Shown here: positions 45,725 through 55,140 of the stretch, one piece after another
Position numbering within the stretch: the first letter of the stretch is position 1
Layout: every line of letters starts with the position of its first letter
NCBI RefSeq assembly: GCF_000091045.1
Contig: NC_006685.1
Coordinates: forward strand, 916,201 to 976,200
Source of the DNA: Cryptococcus deneoformans JEC21
Taxonomy: Eukaryota > Basidiomycota > Tremellomycetes > Tremellales > Cryptococcaceae
Length of the DNA: 60,000 nucleotides
Direction: 5' to 3'
Translations under genes and position numbers: made by a program
The notes under the pieces: model-generated
Database searches by the model: none
What the model was told of the DNA's origin: nothing
The model's input: only the letters and a program-made list of their open reading frames with translations

Positions 45725-46444
45725 CTAGTCTAAAGACATGCCCATTCCACTGCCTTCTGCAGGTATCAATCGGCTCTCTTTTTGCTTTTTGCCCTGTCCC
45801 ATCTGCTGCAACGCCATTGCCTTTCTGCCCGCTGCTCTGACCTTGATCTTCTCTCTGACCTTTTCTCTCTGTTCGAGAGCCTCGGAGGCCTTGGATGTGG
45901 ATACAGCCGTCGCTGATCGAGGCTGGACAAGCTCGATGTGACGCTCGATTTCAAGGGCACTGTCACGCATGTTCTTGGCAGTGTTACCAGACATACTACG
46001 ACAGTGGGTCAGTGTCAAGGTAAAGAAAAAATGCGTGCACCAAAAAAAAGACCCACCGGTTCTTCCAGAACGCCTTTTCTCGCTTTTGTCTAATCTCGGC
46101 CACCCGCTCCATAGCCTTGAGAGTGGTAGCAACAAGCTCTCGGTCGTATCGCACGGGAACGTTTCTCCTCTTCTCGAACTCGAACGTTGTGTCCTGGAAG
46201 AGAACGGGTCAGTAAACGGGCGACAGCAGCACAGGCGGAATCTACTGACGACGACCATCTCCTTGCCGTTTGCCCTCCTGAACGCCTTGGTCCATCTGAC
46301 CTTTCTAGGGTTCCTCTTCATCTTGAAGTTTTTGTGGCACTTTGACGAGCAGAACCTGAAGCACTTTGCGTCGTTTCTGACGAACATGGTGCCGTGGCCT
46401 GGATAGACGTTGGCGGAGCAGAAGTAGCACTTTTCGATACGCAT
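45725..46444 (-). CDS. RLP24: 60S ribosome biogenesis factor Rlp24
   Basis: Rlp24 holds the eL24 position on pre-60S particles and recruits the AAA-ATPase Drg1 in the cytoplasm. Three exons encode about 200 aa. The L24e zinc ribbon is at the very start: [20 protein letters not shown] followed by [39 protein letters not shown] and [18 protein letters not shown] follow, both typical. The basic C-terminal tail ([26 protein letters not shown]) binds Drg1 in yeast. The frame stays open upstream to about 46702, but the homologous start is the Met at 46444. It is divergent from the GDP-mannose pyrophosphorylase gene. Confidence 0.94.
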   Translation of the reverse strand: MRIEKCYFCSANVYPGHGTMFVRNDAKCFRFCSSKCHKNFKMKRNPRKVRWTKAFRRANGKEMVVVSRFRLCCCRPFTDPFSSRTQRSSSRRGETFPCDTTESLLLPLSRLWSGWPRLDKSEKRRSGRTGGSFFWCTHFFFTLTLTHCRSMSGNTAKNMRDSALEIERHIELVQPRSATAVSTSKASEALEQREKVREKIKVRAAGRKAMALQQMGQGKKQKESRLIPAEGSGMGMSLD

Positions 46445-46789
46445 CGCGGGGGGTTGGAGATCGGCTGGTCGGGGTTGGGTTGCGGATGGATATTTTCCAT
46501 GGCTGCTGCTCGAGGAAGCGTAAATCTGACGCCGGGAGAAAGATGGTAAAATGAGGCCACGGATAATACACGTGGGATGGTGCCTTTGTGTGCGGTACCT
46601 GCTGGACGGAGCTAATTCTGGGTTGGGTTTCGGTTCATCCCACCAGTGCGCGCCCTGCTGCTGCGCCCTGGCCAGATCCCTGAGCGATCCATCGCGCTTC
46701 AAAGTCTTGATCCTTGTTCGGGGCTAGCCTCTTTTTTCTTCCTTCCATCCTCCTTCCTTCCTCACAGCCTTGCCCCACTCGCCCATACA
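46445..46789. promoter_or_regulatory. Divergent promoter region, RLP24 and GDP-mannose pyrophosphorylase
   Basis: This 345-bp interval separates two start codons. A CTTCC-rich pyrimidine tract at 46730-46770 lies directly before the pyrophosphorylase start. Confidence 0.5.
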
Positions 46790-48504
46790 ATGAAGATAAG
46801 TGCGCCCCCACTGCCCGCTCCAGAAGGCTAACCCGCTCCGCCCCACACGCTCTGATCCTCGTCGGTGGTTTCGGTACCCGGCTTAGGCCCTTGACCGTGA
46901 GTTCTCCGCCGCTGCTGCCCTTCACCGCTCACCCCGCCACAGCTCTCGTGGCCCAAGCCTCTCGTCGAGTTCTGCAACAAGGTGAGTCCCCCTCTCGTCC
47001 GTGCGCGCCCACATGCTCATCCCCTGCGCAGGCCATGATGTGAGTCGCCTAGCCTGCTTCTCGTGACACGTGTCACGGCGCGTGCAGATGTTCTAGAAGC
47101 GGCACGTTTCATCGCGCGATGCGGCCACTGACAGTCTTCCCACAGCTTGCACCAAATCGAGGCTCTTGTCAAGGTGCGTGGCCCAGCTCATATGCCCAGT
47201 CGCACTGCCTGACTCTTGTTACAGGCGGGTGTCAAGGACATCGTCCTCGCTGTCAACTACCGACCAGAGGTCATGGTCTCTGTACTCAAAAAGACTGAGG
47301 AGGAGTTTGGCATCAACATCCACTTCAGCGTCGAAACCGAACCTCTCGGCACTGGTGCGTGAATAACGATAACAGTGACGCGCAGACTGATGTGTACCAA
47401 AGCGGGTCCCCTTGCTCTTGCTCGCGAAATCTTGGGCAAGGACGACTCTCCGTTCTTTGTTTTGAACTCTGATGTCACCTGTGTCTATCCCTTTGAGGCT
47501 TTCCGGTAAGGCTTGTGCAGTACCTCCATCTCTCGCCACTCGTCTGACTATTTGCGCAGAGACTTCCACATTGCCCACAAGTGCGAAGGTTCCATCATGG
47601 TCACCAAGGTCGCCGAGCCTTCTGCCTATGGTGTCGTGGTCACGAAGCCCAACTCCACTGTGATTGATCGATTCGTCGAGAAGCCCGTTGAATTCGTTGG
47701 TAACAGGATCAACGCTGGTATCTACATATTCAACCCCAGCGTTTTGGACAGGATTGAGGTGAGTCTGTCCCATGGCAAAGGGTAACATCCAAGCTCACGC
47801 CTTTTCCAGCTCCGTCCCACTTCTATCGAAAAAGAAATCTTCCCCGCCATCGCCGCCGACCAACAACTGCACTCCTTTGATCTTCAAGGGTTCTGGATGG
47901 ATGTCGGTCAACCAAAAGACTTCCTTGCCGGTACCTGCCTTTACCTTTCCCACCTCACTTCTCAACATTCTCCCTTGTTGACTGATCCCTCTCAAAACAA
48001 GTGGGTGTATGGTGGTAATGTGATGGTTGACCCTGTGAGTCGTGCTTTACAAAGTACCGTGGAGGCTCTAACATTGTTCGATAGTCTGCGGAAATCGACC
48101 CCACAGCCGTCATCGGCCCCAATGTCGTTATTGGTCCCGACGCGAAGATTGGGCCTGGTGTCCGTCTCCAGCGATGTGTGATCATGTCCAACGCTACCGT
48201 GCGAGACCACTCCTGGATTGCCAACTCCATTGTCGGGTGGAACAGCACGGTGGGGCGATGGACAAGAGTGGAGAACATTACAGTGTTGGGTGACGATGTG
48301 ACGATAAAGGACGAGCTCTATGTCAATGGTGCTTCAGTGTTGCCCCACAAGAGTGTAAGTGGGAAAGCTCGTCCAAGCTGCTGTGTTGGTACTAAACTAG
48401 CGGACGTTGTAGATCTCTACCTCTATCACTGAGCCCCGTATTGTTATGTGTAAGTGTCGCCGATGACGGAGACTGCGCGTTTTGCTGACTTGAGTGTCGC
48501 AGAA
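46790..48504 (+). CDS. PSA1: GDP-mannose pyrophosphorylase (mannose-1-phosphate guanylyltransferase)
   Basis: The enzyme makes GDP-mannose from mannose-1-phosphate and GTP for glycosylation, cell wall and, in Cryptococcus, capsule. About eleven exons encode roughly 363 aa, the family length. The N-terminal nucleotidyltransferase has [57 protein letters not shown] and [20 protein letters not shown]. The C-terminal left-handed beta-helix has [20 protein letters not shown] and EPRIVM. The N-terminus MKALILVGG is obtained only if the first intron is AT-AC (46796-46848). Exon 4 is 8 nt (47032-47039). The TAA stop is split by a terminal intron (48450-48502). Confidence 0.93.
46796..46848 (+). other. 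Probable AT-AC intron
   Basis: The 53-nt interval starts ATAAGT and ends CACAC, with a perfect CTAAC branch sequence about 20 nt before the end. Joining ATGAAG to GCTCTG gives the family N-terminus [11 protein letters not shown]. No GT-AG pair here gives that sequence. Confidence 0.75.
47062..47077. repeat. 16-bp perfect palindrome with CACGTG core
   Basis: CGTGACACGTGTCACG equals its own reverse complement and contains an E-box. It lies in the 106-nt intron after the micro-exon of the pyrophosphorylase gene. Confidence 0.8.
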
Positions 48505-48851
48505 AAATACGGCTTATCGGTGAATAGATACATCCTGTCATATTCATTTTTATTAAATTGATGGATGTTGTTGGGTTGCCATTAGGGTTTGGATATATAC
48601 ATATTTATTTTGATGCAGCGATATGCTATAGATCTTGTGAGAACAACGTGAGCCACAAAGAAGACTTGGCGTTTCTCGCCTCTTTGGTTGTCCTTTTCCG
48701 CCGCGTTCCCCGTCATTTCGCGTCGTCCATTCTTCGTCTACATTATTATCCTTTATTCCCGCTGAATGCGCGTCCTTTCTTCATAACCTTTTCCTCGCCA
48801 CCCCTACTTCATCCCCAGCCAGCCACATCCCACACCCTCCTCTCTGCAACA
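48505..48851. other. 347-bp intergenic region
   Basis: It contains the 3' end of the pyrophosphorylase gene and the promoter of the following membrane-protein gene. A C/T-rich leader precedes 48852. No gene seen. Confidence 0.5.
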
Positions 48852-50307
48852 ATGGCACACCCTCCGCGCCCCACCCCTGCTCCCAACCGACACACATTAC
48901 CCCTCCACAAACGCCAGTCATACGTGACAGTCTCCGTCGTCGCAAATGACACGGACACTTCTTCCACCACACCCGCCAACTCATCTAGCGGCTCCTCATT
49001 TCCTGTTGCCATCGCTATTCCCGCCCTTGTAGGTGGTATGGCAGTAGCGATCGCTGTATTCGGATTCTGGTGGTGGTGGTCCAAGAGGAGCAAACGCGTC
49101 AAACGCGTAAGTCTTGAGCTTTCTTCTCACCAAATCAACGCCCACGCAAAGCTGACTGGGCGGTTAACAGGAGAGATGGGAGGCTGCCCAGAGAAGGAAA
49201 AATAAACGTCATGCTGCTGAAAAGGACAAGCCAACAACGCACCCCGGTCAAAGCCAAAAGTCGCCTACCGGTGAAAAGGCATTTAACCCCATCCTACCAC
49301 CTCTTTCAACCGCACAGCCGTACTACCCGCCTCCGCAAACTAATGGATACGGCTACGCGCCCTCCCAACAAGGCTATGCCGCGTGGCAGACCCAGCCGGG
49401 CATTGAGCAGGTTCAGTACGGACAACAGGCCTCCCCATCCCCCCAGCAAGGCTATTACAGTCCGCCTGCTTATGCCCAAGGATCTGCTCCTCCATTATCC
49501 CGCGACTACTCTTCAGAGTCTACTATCCCTCTCACCCAGAATACCACTCCACCTGCCACCTCGCCAACCTCGCCCACTAGCAGCCGCAGCAGCAGCAACA
49601 GTAGCAGCACTGGTGGTGGTCGTAAACCCAGCGGCAATATTCCCCCTCCCCGCCGTTCTTCCTCGGATGAGAAAAAATCATCTACTCCGTCTTCTCCTTC
49701 TCCTTCTTCTTCGCCCAGCAAGAAAAGCTCGAAAAACTCGAAAAACTCTCGCGCGACCGCTCGCATGGCCGTGGCTGAGAGCGCCGCAGCCAACGCGTCC
49801 ATGAACCGCATGTTCCGCCACAAACCATCCAAACCGTCTCCGCTTGCCATCAAGGCTCAACAAGAGCGCGAAGCGCTGGCTGCGACTACTGATCCCCTCA
49901 GTCGAATCTCTGCAGACGAAACATCTAATCCATTCAATACCGAGTCCGAAGGGCTCTATCCCACCGCTGCTGACTCGTCGCGTGCCAACGCGCCTTCAGG
50001 CGAATGGGGTGTCGCTCTCGGTTCACCAGATGAAGAAGACACGTTTGCCGACTCTCAAGCTGCAGTGTTAGACAGCGGCCTGTACCATGGAGCAAAGAGT
50101 AGCTATTCCGAGGACCCATATATCGAGAAAAAGGCGCAAACCAAGAGTGGCATGTACTCTCAAGACCCGTATGCTCTTTATCACGAACAAGAAGAAGAAA
50201 AAGAAGAAGAAGTGGAAGACGCTGATAGGTACCACAACGCTGCGGAGAGTATGGGGCTGGGTAGTGCCAGCAAGAACAAAAAGAGAGACGTTGGCAAATG
50301 GGTGTAA
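48852..50307 (+). CDS. Single-pass membrane protein with Ser/Thr-rich ectodomain
   Basis: Two exons (intron 49107-49170) encode 463 aa, in frame. Residues 1-50 are Pro/Ser/Thr-rich with NDT and NSS sites. A hydrophobic segment at about 51-76 (FPVAIAIPALVGGMAVAIAV then FGFWWWW) is followed by a strong basic stop-transfer block (SKRSKRVKRER). The cytosolic part has Gln/Tyr/Pro repeats (GYGYAPSQQGYAAWQ, SPQQGYYSPPAYAQG). It also has a long Ser run, a Lys/Ser block (SSPSKKSSKNSKNSR) and an acidic Glu-rich stretch near the end. The plan resembles Mid2/Wsc-type wall sensors, but no Wsc Cys domain is present and no signal peptide is clear. Function unknown. Confidence 0.82.
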
Positions 50308-50904
50308 GGGGTTCAACAAGTGTATCTAGTCTTTAGCTTTCCGAGTTGTTCTTTTTTTTCTTTCATTTTTTAACTCTTTTGAGTTTGCCTCTTTTCTGAT
50401 GACTCGTTAAGAGTTGAATGTTTTATATAGGACGGAAAATGGTCTTTTTTTTCAGTCGTGTTTTCTATGAGTTTGCCTCTCCGGTGACTCAGTACCAGTT
50501 TGAGTGTTTCGTAAAACGGACAATGGTTTTTTCTTTTTCTTTTTTTGCGTCTCCCAGAAGACTTCCAAATAGTGCTTTCATATTCTTGCCTGCTATATCT
50601 TATTACAGGACACAAATGCTACCGGATTGATTGGTTATCACACGTGCGCTTTGGCTTGGCAGAAAAACAAGGACGAGTATATCTTGTATGTAAGTGTAGC
50701 AAGAAAAGGGGAGATTCACTAGTAGAAATGCAAGCAAAACAAAAAAGTTATCCATTACAACGAGATGGGGGCTGTGCCTTGCCAAGATATGCAAAGACAC
50801 AGTTCAATATGATTGGTACAGATGAGATTTGATTGGTGAAAAGAAACCGAACAGATTATGGTCAAGGACTCGATAAACAATGGCCGCATCCGGCTTGGCG
50901 ATTG
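50308..50904. other. 597-bp region between convergent genes
   Basis: It separates the membrane-protein and 50.9-54.1-kb genes. T-rich tracts at 50350-50380 and 50520-50550 probably belong to 3' regions. No gene is supported. Confidence 0.5.
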
Positions 50905-53900
50905 CTATCGCGCGGGAGGCCCCATAATGTTAGCCACCAGATCTCTATTCCACTTGCCAGGATCATTCAAAACTCTCTCCTTCTTGTTCTTATCTTTCCC
51001 CTCCTTCTCCCCGTCCTTTTCTTTTTCTTTTTCTTTTTTACTTTTTCGACGCACAAGTGACATGGAACGGCCGAATGAGCCCAGTTTTGACTTGGTAGTA
51101 GTAGAAGATGAAACAAAAGGTCCCGCAGGATGCGGTGCCGGGCCCTGCGCGACTGTAGGAGATGCGTTTGACGGAGCGGGGTACGAAGGGCCGGATGATA
51201 ATGCGGAATGGTTCAAAGCTGTAGATGTGGGCGTAGGTTCGGCGGTAAGAGAAGAAGAATGGGCAGACGGTGTAGTACTGCTCCCCAATGTGTGACCACC
51301 ACGAGACTGATCAAACCTCAATGGGGGCGGTGGAGGTAATATTCCGTCTTCATCTTGTCGCTGAGTATACCCGTAAGGAGGCGACGACGGTGCAAAACCT
51401 AACCCAGTAGTTTCAACAAGGCGTACAGTTTGACCAGGAAGATACTGGGCTTCTCTTTGGGGAGAGACGGGCGCTGAAAATGGTGGCTTCGCCTGCGAAA
51501 CCGGAGAATTCAAGTCGAGACTCATCATTGGCCTTGTGAAATCAAGCGCTTGGGCTGGTTCCGCTCCGGGCGGCAAAGGGGCCGCAATGTTTCTCGCTGG
51601 ATCATTGATATTGAGGGCCAAGCCGTCCCTGCGACTATCTGTCGAGAGCTGGCTCACGTGGCTCGTCGGTTCATTAGAACGTTTCTCAGGAGTAGTATCC
51701 CACGGCGCTGTATTGCTGCTACTGTCTTCCTTGGCGACTGCAGATACAACATCCCACCAACCACCACCACCACCACCACCGCCAGAACTAGGCGCTGCAC
51801 TAGCGGACGCTGCCGAAGATCTTCGGTCTCCAATATTCATCGGGGTAACGATCAAGGGCGGTAATTGAGGAAAGGACCTCTCGACATCAGGCAAGGGCTT
51901 GGATGACGGTACCGATGTAGCTGGTGTCAGAGGAGGTTGATCGGCAGGAGTAGAGCGCTGAACAAGGGATACGTCCTCCTCAGAATCGGAATCCGAGTCG
52001 TAAGGTGCCTTTCTATCAGGCATACTCAAGCTTCTTGTATGCTGAGCCTTCAGGGGATCAACTGCCACAGGACTGCCAGCCTCCGAGTCGGAAAGCCCGC
52101 TAGGAAAGGCGTTGGACTTGACTCGGCGATGAATTGATGGGGACTTTGCAAATGAAATAGACTGATAATGTTCTTCGGGACGTCTTTGCTGCAAAAGATT
52201 GTCTTTCATGCGGTTGAAAACTTGTTTATAGGACCCATCAGGGAACTAATGTTCATGATTAACAGGCAGCCATGACTTTTACACAATTGAACACGGGTAA
52301 CTCACTCTTTTCTGAACAGCTTCAATCTGTGAAAATGCCCAGTCTATCATCTGCTGTCTAGTCCCACCGGCTGCGTCGACCTTTTCTTTTTCAAACTCTG
52401 CCAACTCTTCCAAGGCATCGTATGCTTTATCATCATTCAATCTGGGGTTTACATACAGCGCAGCTGTAGTTGAACTGACAGTAGGTTCTCTAAAAGGTAC
52501 ATCATCGGGATCGGGTGGAGCAGGCAAGATGTCAATGTACGGTTCGGTGATCGCCTGAGGAAGAGGGGAAGGTGGCAGAGCAAAGGTGCGACGCAACAAG
52601 AGAAATGTCGGGAGTAGTAGCGGTGCGATAGACGACGCATTGTTTTTAGAGACAAGACATAGTGCTGCCTCAATTTCTCCTAGATCCTTACTGACCTGAG
52701 CACGTCCTGTTTTGGCCCATTTAGACTTGAGCATCTGTTCCCGCTTCTCACGGGTGATGAATTCCGATATGAGCTCCATGGTGAAATTTGCAAGGATGTT
52801 GGGATCCGGCTGAGAGACTTGAGCAGGAGAACCTGCTGGTGTGCCGAGTGCTGGCGGAAGGTTTGAAAGGGGTGTCTGCGGGCTGCCTTCACGAGCAAAT
52901 ATCGCTTTGACGGTTGGGCTGGCGTTGGCAGATCTTCTACCGAGAAAATACTTTTCCGAGTTGGGTGTGTTGAATACTGGCGCAGAGATACCTGAAGGTT
53001 CATGGGCATGCAAAAACTCCTGACCAGCCGCAGGTCCTCCAGCCTCAATTTCTTTAGCGAGTGCCTGAATCTGTTTGATACACTGCGATTTCGAAGGGGC
53101 CGGGAGCTGTATGGGATAGAGAGGTTTGGGAGGAAGAAGTGTTCTTGCTTTGGCGGAGCGGAATGCCGGACGAAGTGCCGGTCGACGGGAGAGGGTCTAT
53201 TCAGTGGGTCAGCATATCGTGTTTGACGACTTCATGCCAGATCCACTCACCAGCCCTTCCACGTACTCGAGCTCTTTACCAACACCCCACCTGCCTTCTC
53301 CGGGAACTCTCCGTCTAATATGTTGAATCAGCATCCTTTCTGCATCTCCCAATGTTACCAGCATCAGCTGATTGGCCAATTCTTGCAAAGCAAAGTATGA
53401 CAAAGACATTCTCAGAGAGAGAATGAGAGTCAGACCTATTTGTTGGTTCTCATTGAGTAACTGGCCTTGTGATGCTCGTGTTGACCGACGAGGCGAGGGA
53501 TACACGTCTCGAGATGGCGATGTAGGTGGGCTAGAAGCAGAATTTTCCCGAAGGGAATCCTCTAGCTCACTCATACGCTTTGCGATATCCTCAAACCCTT
53601 CCCTTCCCATTGTGCCCTTTCCCGCTCTGCCAGGCTTTTTCTCCTTGAGTTTCGATTCGCGCGCAAGGACATATTCAAGGATGACTTCCCGAGAATGCTG
53701 GATGGAGGGCGGAGGAGTGGCCAAGAGATGGTTGAGGATGGTGGCGAGAGAAGCTGAGCGGGCGAGCGGGAAGGGGCCGACGGGAGGCGTGAGGTCCTGA
53801 GGCTGTGGGACGTTTGTGAGGTAGCGCGCCCTATCGAAGAGGTGTGCGGTGTGCGGGGGTGTCTGGGGGTGTGAGCGTGGCCCACGGGAAGGCGTACGTA

Positions 53901-54066
53901 CGATGTCTTCGAGATGTGCGAGGGCGAGTGAGATGTTGAAGAGGGAGTCGCCCTTTGCCCGCCTGTGGGCTATCCACTCCTCGAGGGCGTCTGTGGCGTA
54001 ATTGGCGGGGGTGCGGGTGTTCGCGAGGAGGGCGACGAGGTGCGGGGGGGGCGTTGCCAGTCCCAT
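50905..54066 (-). CDS. Large unknown protein with helical N-terminal half and Ser/Pro-rich tail
   Basis: About four exons encode roughly 970 aa; introns lie near 53846-53899, 53198-53251 and 52245-52307. The N-terminal half is helical with hydrophobic blocks: SLFNISLALAHLEDI, ARSASLATILNHLL, LSLRMSLSYFALQELANQLM, LANFTMELISEFITREKREQ and KAYDALEELAEFEKEKVDAA. These suggest an ordered helical bundle. The C-terminal 430 residues are disordered and phosphosite-like (SLSMPDRKAPYDSDSDSEED), with a Gly8-Trp-Trp stretch, poly-Pro, and a basic tail (RRKSKKEKEKEKDGEKEGKD) ending DLVANIMGPPAR. I do not recognise the family. Membrane-traffic or polarity adaptors have similar architecture, but that is speculation. 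Confidence 0.78.
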
Positions 54067-54244
54067 CGTGTCCGGGGAAATGAATACAACGACAACCAGA
54101 GATACAATTCTCCCACCTCGGACTTATCCCACCCTGCAGAGCGGCGAGCCCCGCTGCCTCCACCCTTCTTCAGCCACGCGCCTGACTTGGTTGACTCACC
54201 CGCAACATCAAACATCGACACTCGGACGACTACGCCTGGCCACA

Positions 54245-55079
54245 ATGCCCTCACACCTCTCCCGTCTTCCCCGCCCAGCGCACACGCAGCCCGCCCACAG
54301 TCCACTCAAGCCTGGTCTTCCCCTGGACAAGTCAAAGGCCAAACATGTCTCTCTTATCAGCTCTAAGCTAGTAACAGGTCCTCGAACGAGCAGGTGTTGT
54401 AAGTATGCATTGCCTATAGCAAATGCATATCTAAACTACGTTTCTTGTAGCGAACATTGACCACGCTCAGTCCATCCGAGACACCACTACTCCGACCCGC
54501 ATTCCCTCCCACGCTCGCCTCAGTAACGGAATATGTGCACCCGCTACCCCGATTTTTGCTTCCTGTTCGCTAGCGGGGACTCCCAAGCTTCCAGAGATTC
54601 CCAAAAAGACGCTACTATCTCAGGATCCAAACGATGATGATGAGCTGCTGAAAGAGTTGGAGCTTACTTTTGTTGAAGATGATGATGAAGCTGGAGCGGA
54701 GCACATCATTAATGGGAGGAAAGGACATGATGGCCGCCGTTCGGAAACTCGCGGCAGAAACTATGAGTCTTTTGTTGCAGCTACAGAACATAAAAGACAC
54801 ACCCATCATCACCAGCTACCCAGGTCCACACTACCCTCATCCTCACATCTTCGCAAATCCCTTGTCGAATCAAAGAGACAGCTTGAGCTTACCAAGAAGC
54901 AACGCAGTGAACTGGACTCAAGGATCGTAAAGCTGGAAAGAGAACGGATGGAGAGTGCCTGGGCCGAAGTGGAGAGGATGGCCAGTGCAGAGCTTGAAGA
55001 AGTTTGCAAAGCCAAAGAGCTGTTGCTCCAGTTGAAGAGTGATATCGATTCAGAAGATTACGACGCATATACCTGTTGA
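54245..55079 (+). CDS. Unknown protein with C-terminal coiled coil
   Basis: Two exons (intron 54399-54450) encode 260 aa, in frame. The N-terminal part is basic and Pro/Ser/Thr-rich (MPSHLSRLPRPAHTQPAHSP; TPTRIPSHARLSNG). A short acidic segment (DPNDDDELLKELELTFVEDD) precedes a polar His-rich linker. The last 85 residues form a strongly predicted coiled coil (LVESKRQLELTKKQRSELDS, RIVKLERERMESAWAEVERM). The protein ends YDAYTC. It is divergent from the large unknown at 54066 across only 178 bp. No family recognised. Confidence 0.72.
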
Positions 55080-55140
55080 AATACATTACACTGTACACTA
55101 TCTCCATATGATCATTCCTTGTAATACCCCTGCGATAGAT

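Noticed and set aside
46445..46702. In-frame N-terminal extension of RLP24
   Set aside because: L24e-family proteins start at the zinc ribbon (MRIEKCYFC), and the upstream sequence is low-complexity leader.
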